Shown here: positions 16,073-24,776 of the stretch, in pieces
Layout: each line of letters starts with the position of its first letter
Numbering within the stretch: the first letter of the stretch is position 1
NCBI GenBank assembly: GCA_035317605.1
Contig: DATHGT010000156.1
Coordinates: 1-31,367 of the forward strand
Direction: 5' to 3'
Origin: DATHGT01 sp035317605
Lineage (GTDB): Bacteria; Methylomirabilota; Methylomirabilia; Rokubacteriales; CSP1-6
DNA length: 31,367 nt
The notes under the pieces: generated by a model
Databases searched by the model: none
What the model was told of the DNA's origin: nothing
The model's input: the letters and a program-made list of their open reading frames with translations, nothing else
Translations under genes and position numbers: made by a program

Positions 16073-17068
16073 ATGGCTGGTCTCGGCATCTCGCTTCCGT
16101 TCGTTCCCACGTTCGCGTCCGACGAATTCGCGGCGCTGGCGCGCGAAGTCGAGGCGCGCGGCTATCGCCGGGCGTGGATGGGCGAGTCGGCCGGCACCGA
16201 CGCGGTCACCGTGATGACGCTGGCGGCCGCGCACACGCGGCAGCTCGAGGTGGCCACCGCGGTGCTGCCGATTCAAACGCGGACGCCGATCGTGCTGGCC
16301 ATGACCGCAGCCACCCTCGGCCACATCGCGCCCGGACGCTTCTCGCTCGGGCTCGGCGTGTCGAGCCGCGCCATCGTCGAGCAGTGGAACGGGCTCACCT
16401 TCGTGCCCGGCCTCGCCCAGATGCGCGAAGCGGTCCAGGTCATCCGCGCGGCGCTCTCGGGCGAGCGCGTGAACTTCGACGGCCGCTTCTACAAGATCCG
16501 GAACTTCCGGCTGCTGATCCCGCCGCCGCCGCGGCCCGTGCCGATCGTGCTGGCCGCCCTCGGCGACGAGGCCCTGCGCCTGGCCGGCGAGGTCGCCGAC
16601 GGGGTGCTGATGAACTGGATCGGCCCCGAGAACGTGCCCCACGCCATCGCCCAGCTCGAAGCCGGGGCCAAGCGCGCGGGACGGACGCTCGACGGCTTCG
16701 AGATCGCCGCCTTCATCCGCACCTGCGTCACCGACGCGCCGGAGGCCGCGCGACAGTCGCTCGCGCGCGACATCACCGGCTACACCACCGTCGACGCCTA
16801 CGCCAACTACTTCCGCGGCTCCGGCTTCGCGGACGACATCGACGCGGTCCAGGCCGCGTGGAAAGCGGGAGATCGCGCGGGTGCTCCCGGCAAGCTCTCG
16901 CCGCGGCTGCTCGACGCTCTCGGGGTGGTCGGCGACGAGGCCTACTGTCGCGGGCGCATCGCGGAGTTCGCGCGCGTGGGACTCACGATGCCCGTCGTCG
17001 TGCCGTTCGCTCCCGAGGGCGACCGCAAAGCGTCGACCCTGCGAACCGTCCGCACGTTTCCGGCATGA
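16073..17068 (+). CDS. LLM class flavin-dependent oxidoreductase
   Basis: This 331-residue protein matches the luciferase-like monooxygenase/F420-dependent group with a TIM-barrel fold. Motifs include ARGYRRAWMGESAGTDAVTV, LEVATAVLPIQTRTPIVLAM, LGHIAPGRFSLGLGVSS and PVPIVLAALGDEALRLAGEV, followed by ADGVLMNWIGPE. These enzymes use FMN or coenzyme F420 for redox chemistry on diverse substrates; neither cofactor nor substrate can be decided here. The start at 16073 is chosen because the family begins with a strand like GLGISLP directly afterwards; a start at 16025 would overlap the promoter region. There is no Shine-Dalgarno. Its TGA stop overlaps the kdsB start (ATGA), so the two are translationally coupled. 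Confidence 0.92.
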   Translation: MAGLGISLPFVPTFASDEFAALAREVEARGYRRAWMGESAGTDAVTVMTLAAAHTRQLEVATAVLPIQTRTPIVLAMTAATLGHIAPGRFSLGLGVSSRAIVEQWNGLTFVPGLAQMREAVQVIRAALSGERVNFDGRFYKIRNFRLLIPPPPRPVPIVLAALGDEALRLAGEVADGVLMNWIGPENVPHAIAQLEAGAKRAGRTLDGFEIAAFIRTCVTDAPEAARQSLARDITGYTTVDAYANYFRGSGFADDIDAVQAAWKAGDRAGAPGKLSPRLLDALGVVGDEAYCRGRIAEFARVGLTMPVVVPFAPEGDRKASTLRTVRTFPA

Positions 17069-17796
17069 GCCTCAGCGTCCTCGGCATCATCCCCGCCCGG
17101 CTCGGCTCCACGCGGCTCCCGCGCAAGCCGCTACTGGAGATCGCGGGACGCCCGATGGTCGTGCGGGTGTGGGAAGCCGCGCGCCCGTCGCCGCATCTGA
17201 CCGATCTGCTCGTGGCCACCGACTCGGAGGAAATCGTCGAGGTCTGCCAGCGCTACCACGTCCCCGCCGTCCTCACGGATCCCGGCCACCCGTCGGGGAC
17301 CGACCGCATCTGGGAAGTCGCGCAGGGACGGGTCGCCGACGTCTACGTCAACATCCAGGGCGACGAACCGCTCATCACGTCGGGGCACATCGCGGCGCTG
17401 GTGAGACCCTTCATCGAGCTTCCGGACACGCAGGTGACCACTCTCCGCATCCGCGCCACCGACGAAGAGGCGCAGAGCCCCACCGTGACCAAGGTCGTGT
17501 GCAACGCCGACAACGGCGCGCTCTACTTCTCGAAGTTGCCGATCCCCTTCGATCGCGGCGGGACCGGCGTGGTCCGCTACAAGCACCCGGGCTGCTACGC
17601 GTATCGGCGGGTGGCGCTCGAGCAATTCCACCGACTGCCGCCCTCGCCCCTCGAGCGTGCCGAGGGTCTCGAGCAGCTCCGCTTCCTCGAAGCCGACATC
17701 CCGATCATCGCGGTCGAGACCACGGAGCCCACCATCGGCGTCGACACCGAGGAAGACCTGCGCGCGGTCGAAGCGATCTTCGCCGCCCGCCGCTGA
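17065..17796 (+). CDS. kdsB: 3-deoxy-manno-octulosonate cytidylyltransferase
   Basis: This 243-residue enzyme activates Kdo with CTP to give CMP-Kdo for the inner core of lipopolysaccharide. The signature IIPARLGSTRLPRKPL at 8-23 binds CTP; LVATDSEEIVEVCQ, PSGTDRIWEVA and VYVNIQGDEPLI follow in order, and the C-terminal half has RYKHPGCYAYRR and TIGVDTEEDL. Length is normal. The ATG overlaps the stop of the LLM gene by four bases; no separate promoter is seen. No other Kdo genes (kdsA, kdsC, kdsD, waaA) are nearby. Its presence is good evidence for a Gram-negative, LPS-bearing organism. Confidence 0.95.
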   Translation: MSLSVLGIIPARLGSTRLPRKPLLEIAGRPMVVRVWEAARPSPHLTDLLVATDSEEIVEVCQRYHVPAVLTDPGHPSGTDRIWEVAQGRVADVYVNIQGDEPLITSGHIAALVRPFIELPDTQVTTLRIRATDEEAQSPTVTKVVCNADNGALYFSKLPIPFDRGGTGVVRYKHPGCYAYRRVALEQFHRLPPSPLERAEGLEQLRFLEADIPIIAVETTEPTIGVDTEEDLRAVEAIFAARR

Positions 17797-17798
17797 CG

Positions 17799-17984
17799 CT
17801 ACAGTCCCCGTTCGGCCCCGCGGACGATGGTCTTCACGACCACTTCACCGCTCGCGTCGCGATGGACGAGCTTGTCGCCCTCGCGCAGCATCACCCTGAC
17901 GCCGAGCTCCGGTGTGATGGGCACGCGCGTGACGCCGCGGGGTCTCACTCCGAACATGACGGCTACGAGCTTTTTGATGGTCAT
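17799..17984 (-). CDS. Doubtful 61-residue hypothetical protein
   Basis: I do not recognise this short ORF. The product starts MTIKKLVAVMFGVRPRG and is rich in Val and charged residues (GVRVMLREGDKLVHRD, then ASGEVVVKTIVRG), which could form a small beta-barrel-like fold. No ribosome-binding site precedes the ATG, and the frame stays open upstream to 18137, into the leader of the first ABC binding-protein gene. It is convergent with kdsB, with two bases between stops. It may be chance; its composition resembles its neighbours, so codon use does not settle the matter by eye. Confidence 0.35.
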   Translation of the reverse strand: MTIKKLVAVMFGVRPRGVTRVPITPELGVRVMLREGDKLVHRDASGEVVVKTIVRGAERGL

Positions 17985-18032
17985 GGTGCGGGGAAGGGCT
18001 GCAAACGCGGCGCCAGCGACTTGCTGGTGCGT

Positions 18033-18061
18033 TTGACACCTTGCGGCTAAGGTGGTATCAC
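18033..18061 (+). promoter_or_regulatory. Predicted sigma70 promoter of the first sugar-ABC operon
   Basis: A perfect TTGACA (18033-18038) is followed, after exactly 17 bases, by TATCAC (18056-18061, 4 of 6 matches). The start point would be near 18068, giving a leader of about 40 bases ending in an AAAGGGAG ribosome-binding site (18093-18100) before the ATG at 18107. This is the best-formed promoter in the window. Confidence 0.65.
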
Positions 18062-18106
18062 AACGTCGTTTTTCGCCTCGACGAACACCTCGAAAGGGAG
18101 TGTGCC

Positions 18107-19417
18107 ATGAGCGCAGACTCTGTGAACCGCCGAACATTCCTGAAAGTCACCGGAGCGACCGCGGGCATCCTCGCCGCCGGCCGCGCGCCGGCCTTCGCGC
18201 AGGGAACGAAGCTGCACATCTTGCGCTGGAACGATTTCATCCCCGAGGCGGACGTGGAGCTGAAGCGGCAGGCCCCGGAAGCCTCGAAGGCGCTGGGCGC
18301 CGAGGTCACCTTCGAGTTCATCAACGGCAACGATCTGCAGCCGCGCATCACCGCCGGCGTCCAGTCGGGTAGCGGCGCCGACATCATCCAGATGCTCTGG
18401 AACTGGCCGCACCTCTACGCCAACTCGCTGGTGGACGTCTCCGACGTGGCCGAGCCCATCGGCAAGAGCCAGGGCGGGTTCTACGACATCTTCAGCGCCA
18501 GCGCCAAGGTGGGCGGCAAGTGGCTGTCGATGCCGCACGGCGTCGGCGCCAACGCGGTCGCCTATCGCAAGTCCTGGTTCAACGAGATCGGCATCAAGGA
18601 GTTCCCGAAGACGAGGGACGAGTACCGCGAGGTCGGCAAGAAGCTCAAGGCCAAGGGCAAGCCGGTCGGCCAGGCGCTCGGCCACAGCTTCGGTGATCCG
18701 CCGACGTTCGCGTATCCGTTCCTGTGGGACTTCGGGGGCGCCGAGGTCGACAAGACCGGCAAGAAGGTCGTGCTCAACTCCAAGGGCACGCTGGAGGCCG
18801 TGAAGTTCATCCAGGCCTTCTGGAAGGACGCGTGCGACGAGGGTGGCCTGGCCTGGGACGACACCAACAACAACCGGGCGTTCCACGCCGGCGAGATCGG
18901 CGCCACCCTGAACGGCGCCTCGATCTACATCGTGGCCAAGCGCCAGAAGGAAAAGCTCAAGGACGAGAAGGGCGAGCCGCTGTTCCAGGACATCGAGCAC
19001 GCGGCGCTGATGCCGAAGGGTCCGGCCGGACAGTTCGCGCTCTACGTGCCCTTCCAGCACTCGGTCATGAAGTATTCGAAGAACCAGAAGCTCGCCAAGG
19101 ACTTCCTGAAGTGGCTGCACCAGGACGCGAACTACGGCAAGTGGTTCGAGGTCAACGAGGGCTACAGCGTCGGCTCGACCAAGAAGTGGGAAGAGAACCC
19201 GATGTGGTCGAGGATCGACAAACCCCTGCAGGTGTTCCGCCAGGCGGCGCGGGCCTCGCTGATGCTCGGCCATCCCGGCCCCGCCACCGCGAAGGCGACC
19301 GAGTCGTACACGAAGTACATCATCGTCGACATGTTCGCCAAGGCCGTCCAGGGCACGAAGGCCGAGGACGCGGTGAAGTGGGCCGAGACGGAACTCAAGA
19401 AGATCTACGAGGGCTAG
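18107..19417 (+). CDS. Sugar-type ABC transporter substrate-binding protein (tandem copy 1)
   Basis: This 436-residue family-1 binding protein begins with a twin-arginine signal (NRRTFLKVTGATAGILAAG, ending APAFAQ near residue 36), so it is exported folded. The mature protein has LHILRWNDFIPEAD, RITAGVQSGSGADIIQMLW, then KDFLKWLHQDANYGKWFEV and a C-terminal AKAVQGTKAEDAVKWAETEL, typical of MalE/UgpB-type proteins for sugars, polyols or glycerol-phosphates. The ATG at 18107 follows AAAGGGAG and a good sigma70 promoter. The next gene is a close paralogue five bases away, sharing the block WDDTNNNRAF and most of its length. The operon continues with permeases and an ATPase. The ligand is unknown. 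Confidence 0.93.
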   Translation: MSADSVNRRTFLKVTGATAGILAAGRAPAFAQGTKLHILRWNDFIPEADVELKRQAPEASKALGAEVTFEFINGNDLQPRITAGVQSGSGADIIQMLWNWPHLYANSLVDVSDVAEPIGKSQGGFYDIFSASAKVGGKWLSMPHGVGANAVAYRKSWFNEIGIKEFPKTRDEYREVGKKLKAKGKPVGQALGHSFGDPPTFAYPFLWDFGGAEVDKTGKKVVLNSKGTLEAVKFIQAFWKDACDEGGLAWDDTNNNRAFHAGEIGATLNGASIYIVAKRQKEKLKDEKGEPLFQDIEHAALMPKGPAGQFALYVPFQHSVMKYSKNQKLAKDFLKWLHQDANYGKWFEVNEGYSVGSTKKWEENPMWSRIDKPLQVFRQAARASLMLGHPGPATAKATESYTKYIIVDMFAKAVQGTKAEDAVKWAETELKKIYEG

Positions 19418-19422
19418 CCACC

Positions 19423-20727
19423 ATGACGACGCCACTGCACCGCCGGACGTTCCTGCAAACGACGGGCGCCGGGCTCGGCGCCATCCTCGCCTCCCGCACC
19501 GCGCCCGCGTTCGCCCAGGGGACGAAGATCCACCTGCTGCGCTGGAACGACTTCATCCCCGCCTGCGACGTCATCCTCCGCGAGAAGCTGCTGCCCGAGG
19601 CCAACAAGGCGCTGGGTGCGGAGATCCAGCTCGAGACCATCAACGCCAACGACCTGCAGCCGCGCATCACCGCCGCCATCCAATCGGGCAGCGGCGCCGA
19701 CATCATCATGACCCTGCACAACTGGCCGCACCTCTACCAGAGCAGCGTCGTCGACATGACGGACCTCGCCGAGTGGCAGGCCAAGGAGCAGAGCGGCTTC
19801 TATCCCCAGTCCGAGCAGGCGGTGAAGGATGGCAAGCGGTTCCTCGCGCTGCCCTGGAGCATCTCCGGGCTCATGATCGCCTACCGCAAGTCGTGGTTCG
19901 CCGAAGTGGGGGCCAGCGCGCCGCCCAAGACGCTGGAGGAGTACCGCGACCTCGGCATGAAGCTGAAAAAGAAGGGACACCCGATCGGGCAGACCCTCGG
20001 CCACACCTTCGGCGACGCGCCGGCCTGGTCGTATCCGCTGCTGTGGAACTTCGGCACCGCCGAGACCGACAAGGCCGGCAAGAGCGCGCTCGACAACAAG
20101 CAGACCGTCGACTCCGTGAAGTGGATGACCTCGTTCTGGAAGGACGCCTGCGACGAGGGCGGCTTCGCGTGGGACGACACCAACAACAACCGCGCGTTCC
20201 TGGCCGGCGAGATCTCGGCCACCCTCAACGGCGCGTCGATCTACATCGCGGCCAAGCGCGGCCAGGAGAAGATCAAGGACGACAAGGGCGAGCCCATGGT
20301 GCGGGACATCGACCACTTCCCGATCCCCAACGGCCCCGCCGGATCGTGGGGGTATCACATCCCGTTCTCGCACATGGTCATGAAGTATTCGAAGAACCAG
20401 AAGGTGGCCAAGGACTTCCTGAAGTGGCTCCACGGCAAGGAGCAGTTCCAGCGCTGGTTCGAGGTGGCGGAGGGCTTCTCGGTGGGCTCGACCAAGTACT
20501 GGGAGCGCTCGCCGATGTGGGACAAGCTCGATCCCGCCATGAAGCTCTACCGCACGGCGGCCCAGGCCTCGCGCATGGTCGGCTACGCGGGCCCGCCCAA
20601 CGCCAAGGCCAGCGAGGTCTATTCGAAGTACATCATCACCGACATGTACGCCAAGGCCGCCCAGGGCCTGAAGGCCGAGGACGCGGTCAAATGGGCGGCC
20701 GGTGAGCTGAAGAAGATCTACGGATAG
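19423..20727 (+). CDS. Sugar-type ABC transporter substrate-binding protein (tandem copy 2)
   Basis: This 434-residue paralogue of the preceding gene also has a Tat signal (HRRTFLQTTGAGLGAILAS, then APAFAQ). Shared blocks include LLRWNDFIPACD, NDLQPRITAAIQSGSGADII, LGHTFGDAPAWSYPLLWNFG and DEGGFAWDDTNNNRAF. Differences cluster around probable ligand contacts, for example LHNWPHLYQSSV against LWNWPHLYANSL, and SGLMIAYRKSWF against GANAVAYRKSWF. The start lies five bases after the previous stop with no clear Shine-Dalgarno of its own, so it probably depends on coupling. The first permease starts three bases after its stop. Either both proteins feed the same permease with different ligands, or each serves one of the two downstream permease pairs. 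Confidence 0.93.
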   Translation: MTTPLHRRTFLQTTGAGLGAILASRTAPAFAQGTKIHLLRWNDFIPACDVILREKLLPEANKALGAEIQLETINANDLQPRITAAIQSGSGADIIMTLHNWPHLYQSSVVDMTDLAEWQAKEQSGFYPQSEQAVKDGKRFLALPWSISGLMIAYRKSWFAEVGASAPPKTLEEYRDLGMKLKKKGHPIGQTLGHTFGDAPAWSYPLLWNFGTAETDKAGKSALDNKQTVDSVKWMTSFWKDACDEGGFAWDDTNNNRAFLAGEISATLNGASIYIAAKRGQEKIKDDKGEPMVRDIDHFPIPNGPAGSWGYHIPFSHMVMKYSKNQKVAKDFLKWLHGKEQFQRWFEVAEGFSVGSTKYWERSPMWDKLDPAMKLYRTAAQASRMVGYAGPPNAKASEVYSKYIITDMYAKAAQGLKAEDAVKWAAGELKKIYG

Positions 20728-20730
20728 CAC

Positions 20731-21717
20731 GTGAAGAAGCCCATCGCGGGCGGCGCGGGGGGCGCCACGGACAGCGCCGGGAGCGCGCCGCTGGACGTCG
20801 CGCTCCCCCGTCCCCGGACGTCGCGGCCGTTCTCCCTCACCGGCGTCCTCGAGCACGAGGGCCTGCTGGCCGGCGCCCTGCTGGCGCCGGCGGTGCTGCT
20901 GCTCGGCGTGTTCATCGCGTATCCGTTCGTGATGGGGGTCTGGCTCGCGCTGTCCAACACCAGCGTGGGCAACGTCGGGCACTTCGTGGGGCTGACCAAC
21001 TTCGTCAAGGCCTGGAACGACTCGATCTTCCAGATCGCCTTCAGGAACACGTTCGTCTACACGTTCTGGGCGACGATCTTCAAGCTGGCCCTGGGCATGT
21101 GGCTGGCCCTGCTCCTGAACCGCAGCTTTCGGGGCAAGCGGATCGTGCGGGCCTCGATGCTGCTGCCGTTCATCGTGCCCACCGTGCTCTCCACCTTCGC
21201 CTGGCGGTGGATGTTCGACCCGACCTTCAGCGTGCTGAACTGGCTCCTCTATCGCTCCGGCATGATCGTCACCAAGGTGCCGTTCCTCTCCGACGGCGTG
21301 TACGGGCTCTGGTGCGCGATCGTGGTCAACACGTGGCGCGGCATGCCGTTCTTCGCGATCACCCTGCTGGCCGGGCTTCAGACCATCAACCCGGACCTGC
21401 ACGAGGCGGCCTCGCTCGACGGGGCCAACGGCTGGAAGCGGTTCTGGCACGTCACCTGGCCGCTGCTCAAGCCGGTCACGCTGGTGGTCGTGGTGTTCTC
21501 GGTCATCCAGACGTTCTCGGACTTCCAGCTCATCTACGTGCTCACCGGCGGCGGCCCCGCGAACTCCACGCACCTGCTCGCGACCTACGCCTACCAGATC
21601 GGGGTGGCCACGGGCCTCCTGAGCGAGGGCGCCGCGATCTCGCTCTTCATGCTGCCGGTCCTGTTCATCGTGGTGTGGCTGCAGCTGCGCTACCTGCGGC
21701 GGCTGGAAGGCGCGTGA
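20731..21717 (+). CDS. Sugar ABC transporter permease, MalF/UgpA type
   Basis: This 328-residue inner-membrane protein has six or more helices and the ATPase-contacting EAA loop at 225-234 (EAASLDGANG, followed by WKRFWHVTWPLLKP). Typical MalF/UgpA features include APAVLLLGVFIAYPF, FVGLTNFVKAW, LLPFIVPTVLSTFAW and LTGGGPANST. The GTG start at 20731 is three bases past the preceding stop. A non-conserved stretch of about 40 residues (GGAGGATDSAGSAPLD) precedes the first helix. It forms a heterodimer with the next gene product. Confidence 0.94.
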   Translation: MKKPIAGGAGGATDSAGSAPLDVALPRPRTSRPFSLTGVLEHEGLLAGALLAPAVLLLGVFIAYPFVMGVWLALSNTSVGNVGHFVGLTNFVKAWNDSIFQIAFRNTFVYTFWATIFKLALGMWLALLLNRSFRGKRIVRASMLLPFIVPTVLSTFAWRWMFDPTFSVLNWLLYRSGMIVTKVPFLSDGVYGLWCAIVVNTWRGMPFFAITLLAGLQTINPDLHEAASLDGANGWKRFWHVTWPLLKPVTLVVVVFSVIQTFSDFQLIYVLTGGGPANSTHLLATYAYQIGVATGLLSEGAAISLFMLPVLFIVVWLQLRYLRRLEGA

Positions 21718-21721
21718 CGCG

Positions 21722-22570
21722 ATGATCGAGCCGCGCTGGAAGACGTGGGTGTACTTCTACGTCCCCCTCACCGTGTTCGTGGTGGGGACGCTGTTTCCGT
21801 TCTACTGGATGCTGGTCACGGCCGTCCGCCCCGACGCCGAGCTGTACCGATCGTGGCGGGCCGCGACCAACACCCCGTTCTGGACGCTGCACCCGACGCT
21901 GGAGCACTTCCGCGACCTGATGGAGAAGACGACGTTTCCGATCTGGCTCTGGAACACCTTCTTCATCGCGGTGGTCTCCACGGCCATCTCGCTCTTCTGC
22001 GGATTGCTGGCCGGCTACGCGCTGGCCCGGCTGAAATTTCCGATGGCGGGGACGCTGGGCACCTCGATCTTCGTGACGTACCTGGTGCCGCCCACGCTGC
22101 TTTTCATCCCGCTGGCCAACATCATCCGAGAGTTCCACCTCGGCAACACGCCGTGGGCACTCATCCTGACCTATCCGACGTTTCTGATTCCCTTCTGCAC
22201 CTGGCTGCTCATGGGCTACTTCAAGACCATTCCCAAGGAGCTGGAGGAGTGCGCGCGCATCGACGGGGCCACGCGGTTCGGGGCCATGATCCGCATCATC
22301 TTCCCGATCGCGGTGCCGGGCATTCTCTCGGCGGGGATCTTCGCCTTCACGCTGTCGTGGAACGAGTTCATCTACGCGCTGGTCTTCCTCTCCTCTCCGG
22401 AGCGCAAGACCGTCCCCGTGGGCGTCGTCTCCGAATTGATCCGCGGTGACATCTACTTCTGGGGCCAGCTGATGGCCGGCGCCCTCCTGGGCTCCATCCC
22501 GGTGGCCCTGGTGTACTCGTTCTTCGTCGAGTACTACGTCACCGGCCTGACCGGCTCCGTCAAAGGCTAA
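21722..22570 (+). CDS. Sugar ABC transporter permease, MalG/UgpE type
   Basis: This 282-residue permease is the MalG-type partner of the preceding gene. It has LFPFYWMLVTAVRPDAELY near the first helix, LLAGYALARLKFP, YLVPPTLLFIPLANIIREF and the EAA loop EECARIDGATRFG at 175-187, then SWNEFIYALVF and GALLGSIPVALVYSFF. The ATG lies four bases after the previous stop. A copy of the palindromic element sits in the 74 bases between it and the ATPase gene. Confidence 0.94.
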   Translation: MIEPRWKTWVYFYVPLTVFVVGTLFPFYWMLVTAVRPDAELYRSWRAATNTPFWTLHPTLEHFRDLMEKTTFPIWLWNTFFIAVVSTAISLFCGLLAGYALARLKFPMAGTLGTSIFVTYLVPPTLLFIPLANIIREFHLGNTPWALILTYPTFLIPFCTWLLMGYFKTIPKELEECARIDGATRFGAMIRIIFPIAVPGILSAGIFAFTLSWNEFIYALVFLSSPERKTVPVGVVSELIRGDIYFWGQLMAGALLGSIPVALVYSFFVEYYVTGLTGSVKG

Positions 22571-22584
22571 CCGTGTAAAATAGC

Positions 22585-22634
22585 CGCTCCGAGCGAGCGA
22601 CGAATGTCGGACGAGGGCGAAGCCCTTCTCCGAG
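22585..22634 (-). repeat. Palindromic element, copy A (inverted)
   Basis: Read on the minus strand this 50-base copy aligns end to end with copies B and C: head CTCGGAGAAGGGCTTCG, then CCCTCGTCCGACATTC and GTCGCTCGCTCGGAGCG. On the plus strand GGGC-GAA-GCCC (22615-22625) can pair. It lies between the second permease and the ATPase, and the G-rich end of the region (GAGGGGGGA, 22632-22640) serves as the ATPase ribosome-binding site. Confidence 0.75.
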
Positions 22635-22644
22635 GGGGGATCTC

Positions 22645-23736
<1,092 letters not shown>

Positions 23737-23737
23737 A

Positions 23738-23790
23738 CTCGGAGGGGGGCTTCGGCCCCCCTTCCGACGCTCGTCGCTCGCTGGAGGCTC
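23738..23790 (+). repeat. Palindromic element, copy B (UUCG hairpin)
   Basis: This copy starts one base after the ATPase TGA. The stem AGGGGGGC / GCCCCCCT closes on a TTCG loop (23743-23762), a hyperstable C(UUCG)G tetraloop in RNA. The tail TTCCGACGCTCGTCGCTCG matches copies A and C. No U-tract follows, so it is not a classical intrinsic terminator; it may protect the 3' end of the upstream message. Confidence 0.8.
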
Positions 23791-23822
23791 GCTCCTCACT
23801 GCCTCCCCCCAGCACCAGGATT

Positions 23823-23841
23823 GCGCCGGCAAAGCCGGCGC
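23823..23841 (+). repeat. Perfect 8-bp inverted repeat in the leader of the third permease
   Basis: GCGCCGGC-AAA-GCCGGCGC can form an eight-base-pair stem with a three-base loop. It lies 38 bases before the ATG of the third permease, in the 143-base gap after the ATPase. Together with copy B it makes this leader the most structured intergenic stretch in the window. Confidence 0.7.
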
Positions 23842-23879
23842 TCGGAGTGGCGACGCATGAAGCGTTGCGATCTCTCGCG

Positions 23880-24776
23880 ATGACTCGCCCGGTAGCCGCC
23901 GCGCGGCGGCGTGAGATTCGGGTCGCCTACCTGCTGCTGTCGCCTGCCGTGCTGCTTCTCCTCGTGGTGCTCGGGTATCCCATTGGGTGGGAGGTGTGGA
24001 CGAGCCTGACGGATCTTTCGCCGTTGAAGGACGGGGGGGCGGCGTTCGTCGGGATGGAGAATTACCGGCGCTTTCTGAGCGACGGGGAGTTCTGGCGGGC
24101 GGCGACGGTGACGGTCGTGTACGCGGTGGTGACCAGCGTCGCCAAGGTGGCCATCGGGGTGGGGTTCGCGCTGTTGCTGGCGCGGCCGTTTCGGGGGCGG
24201 GCGCTCGTGTTCCTGGCCATGTTCCTGCCGTGGGCCTACCCGTCCAGCGTGAGCGTGATCGGGTGGTACTGGACGCTGAACCCGCCGATCTCGACCGCGT
24301 ACAGCGTGTTCATGGGTCACATCAAGCAGGCGGTGGACGGGGCACTCGGCGGCGGCGCGTGGAGCTTCTTCAGCGTCACGCTGTTCAACGTGTGGCGCGG
24401 CAGCTCGTTCATCGGCGTCCTGCTGCTGGCCGGGATCAACGCGGTGCCGCCCGAACTGTTCGAGTGCGCGCTGCTCGAGTCCAAGAGCGCCTGGCGCCGG
24501 TTCTGGATGGTGACGGTACCGCTGCTCAAGCCGTTCCTGGCCCTGGCGATATTCCTGTCGCTGACCACCGCGTTCGTCGATCTCGCCAACGTGTGGATGC
24601 TGACGGGCGGCCGGATCGTGTTCCCGGTGATCGGCACGCAAGCGTACTGGCTCGCCATCCGCGGCGGGCAGTTCGGGCCGGCCTCCGCGCTGTCGCTGAT
24701 GCTGGTCCCCTTCCTGCTCGCCGTGCTGCTGCTGCTGTTCCGGGTCTTCGACGCCCCCGAGCGGGAGCGCGCGTGA
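23880..24776 (+). CDS. Sugar ABC transporter permease, MalF/UgpA type (second pair)
   Basis: This 298-residue permease begins with a short basic N terminus and the helix VAYLLLSPAVLLLLVVLGYP, followed by FVGMENYRRFL, MFLPWAYPSSVSVIGWYW and the EAA region. The EAA loop is unusual: FECALLESKSAWRRF at 194-208 in place of the usual EAAxxDGA, with Ser201 where the near-invariant Gly stands. The rest of the loop (WMVTVPLLKP) is normal. The ATG at 23880 is preferred because the in-frame sequence back to 23733 consists of the palindromic element; no good Shine-Dalgarno precedes it. Its stop overlaps the GTG of the next gene (GTGA). No binding protein is next to this pair. Confidence 0.9.
   Translation: MTRPVAAARRREIRVAYLLLSPAVLLLLVVLGYPIGWEVWTSLTDLSPLKDGGAAFVGMENYRRFLSDGEFWRAATVTVVYAVVTSVAKVAIGVGFALLLARPFRGRALVFLAMFLPWAYPSSVSVIGWYWTLNPPISTAYSVFMGHIKQAVDGALGGGAWSFFSVTLFNVWRGSSFIGVLLLAGINAVPPELFECALLESKSAWRRFWMVTVPLLKPFLALAIFLSLTTAFVDLANVWMLTGGRIVFPVIGTQAYWLAIRGGQFGPASALSLMLVPFLLAVLLLLFRVFDAPERERA

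Noticed and set aside
18062..18092. CGTCG/CGACG inverted repeat in the leader of the first ABC binding-protein gene as an operator
   Set aside because: Five-base arms are expected by chance in this composition, and no second copy occurs at the other transporter promoters.
22571..22584. TAAAAT as a separate promoter for the ATPase gene
   Set aside because: The -10-like hexamer at 22576-22581 has no -35 box at a proper distance and the gene sits inside an operon.
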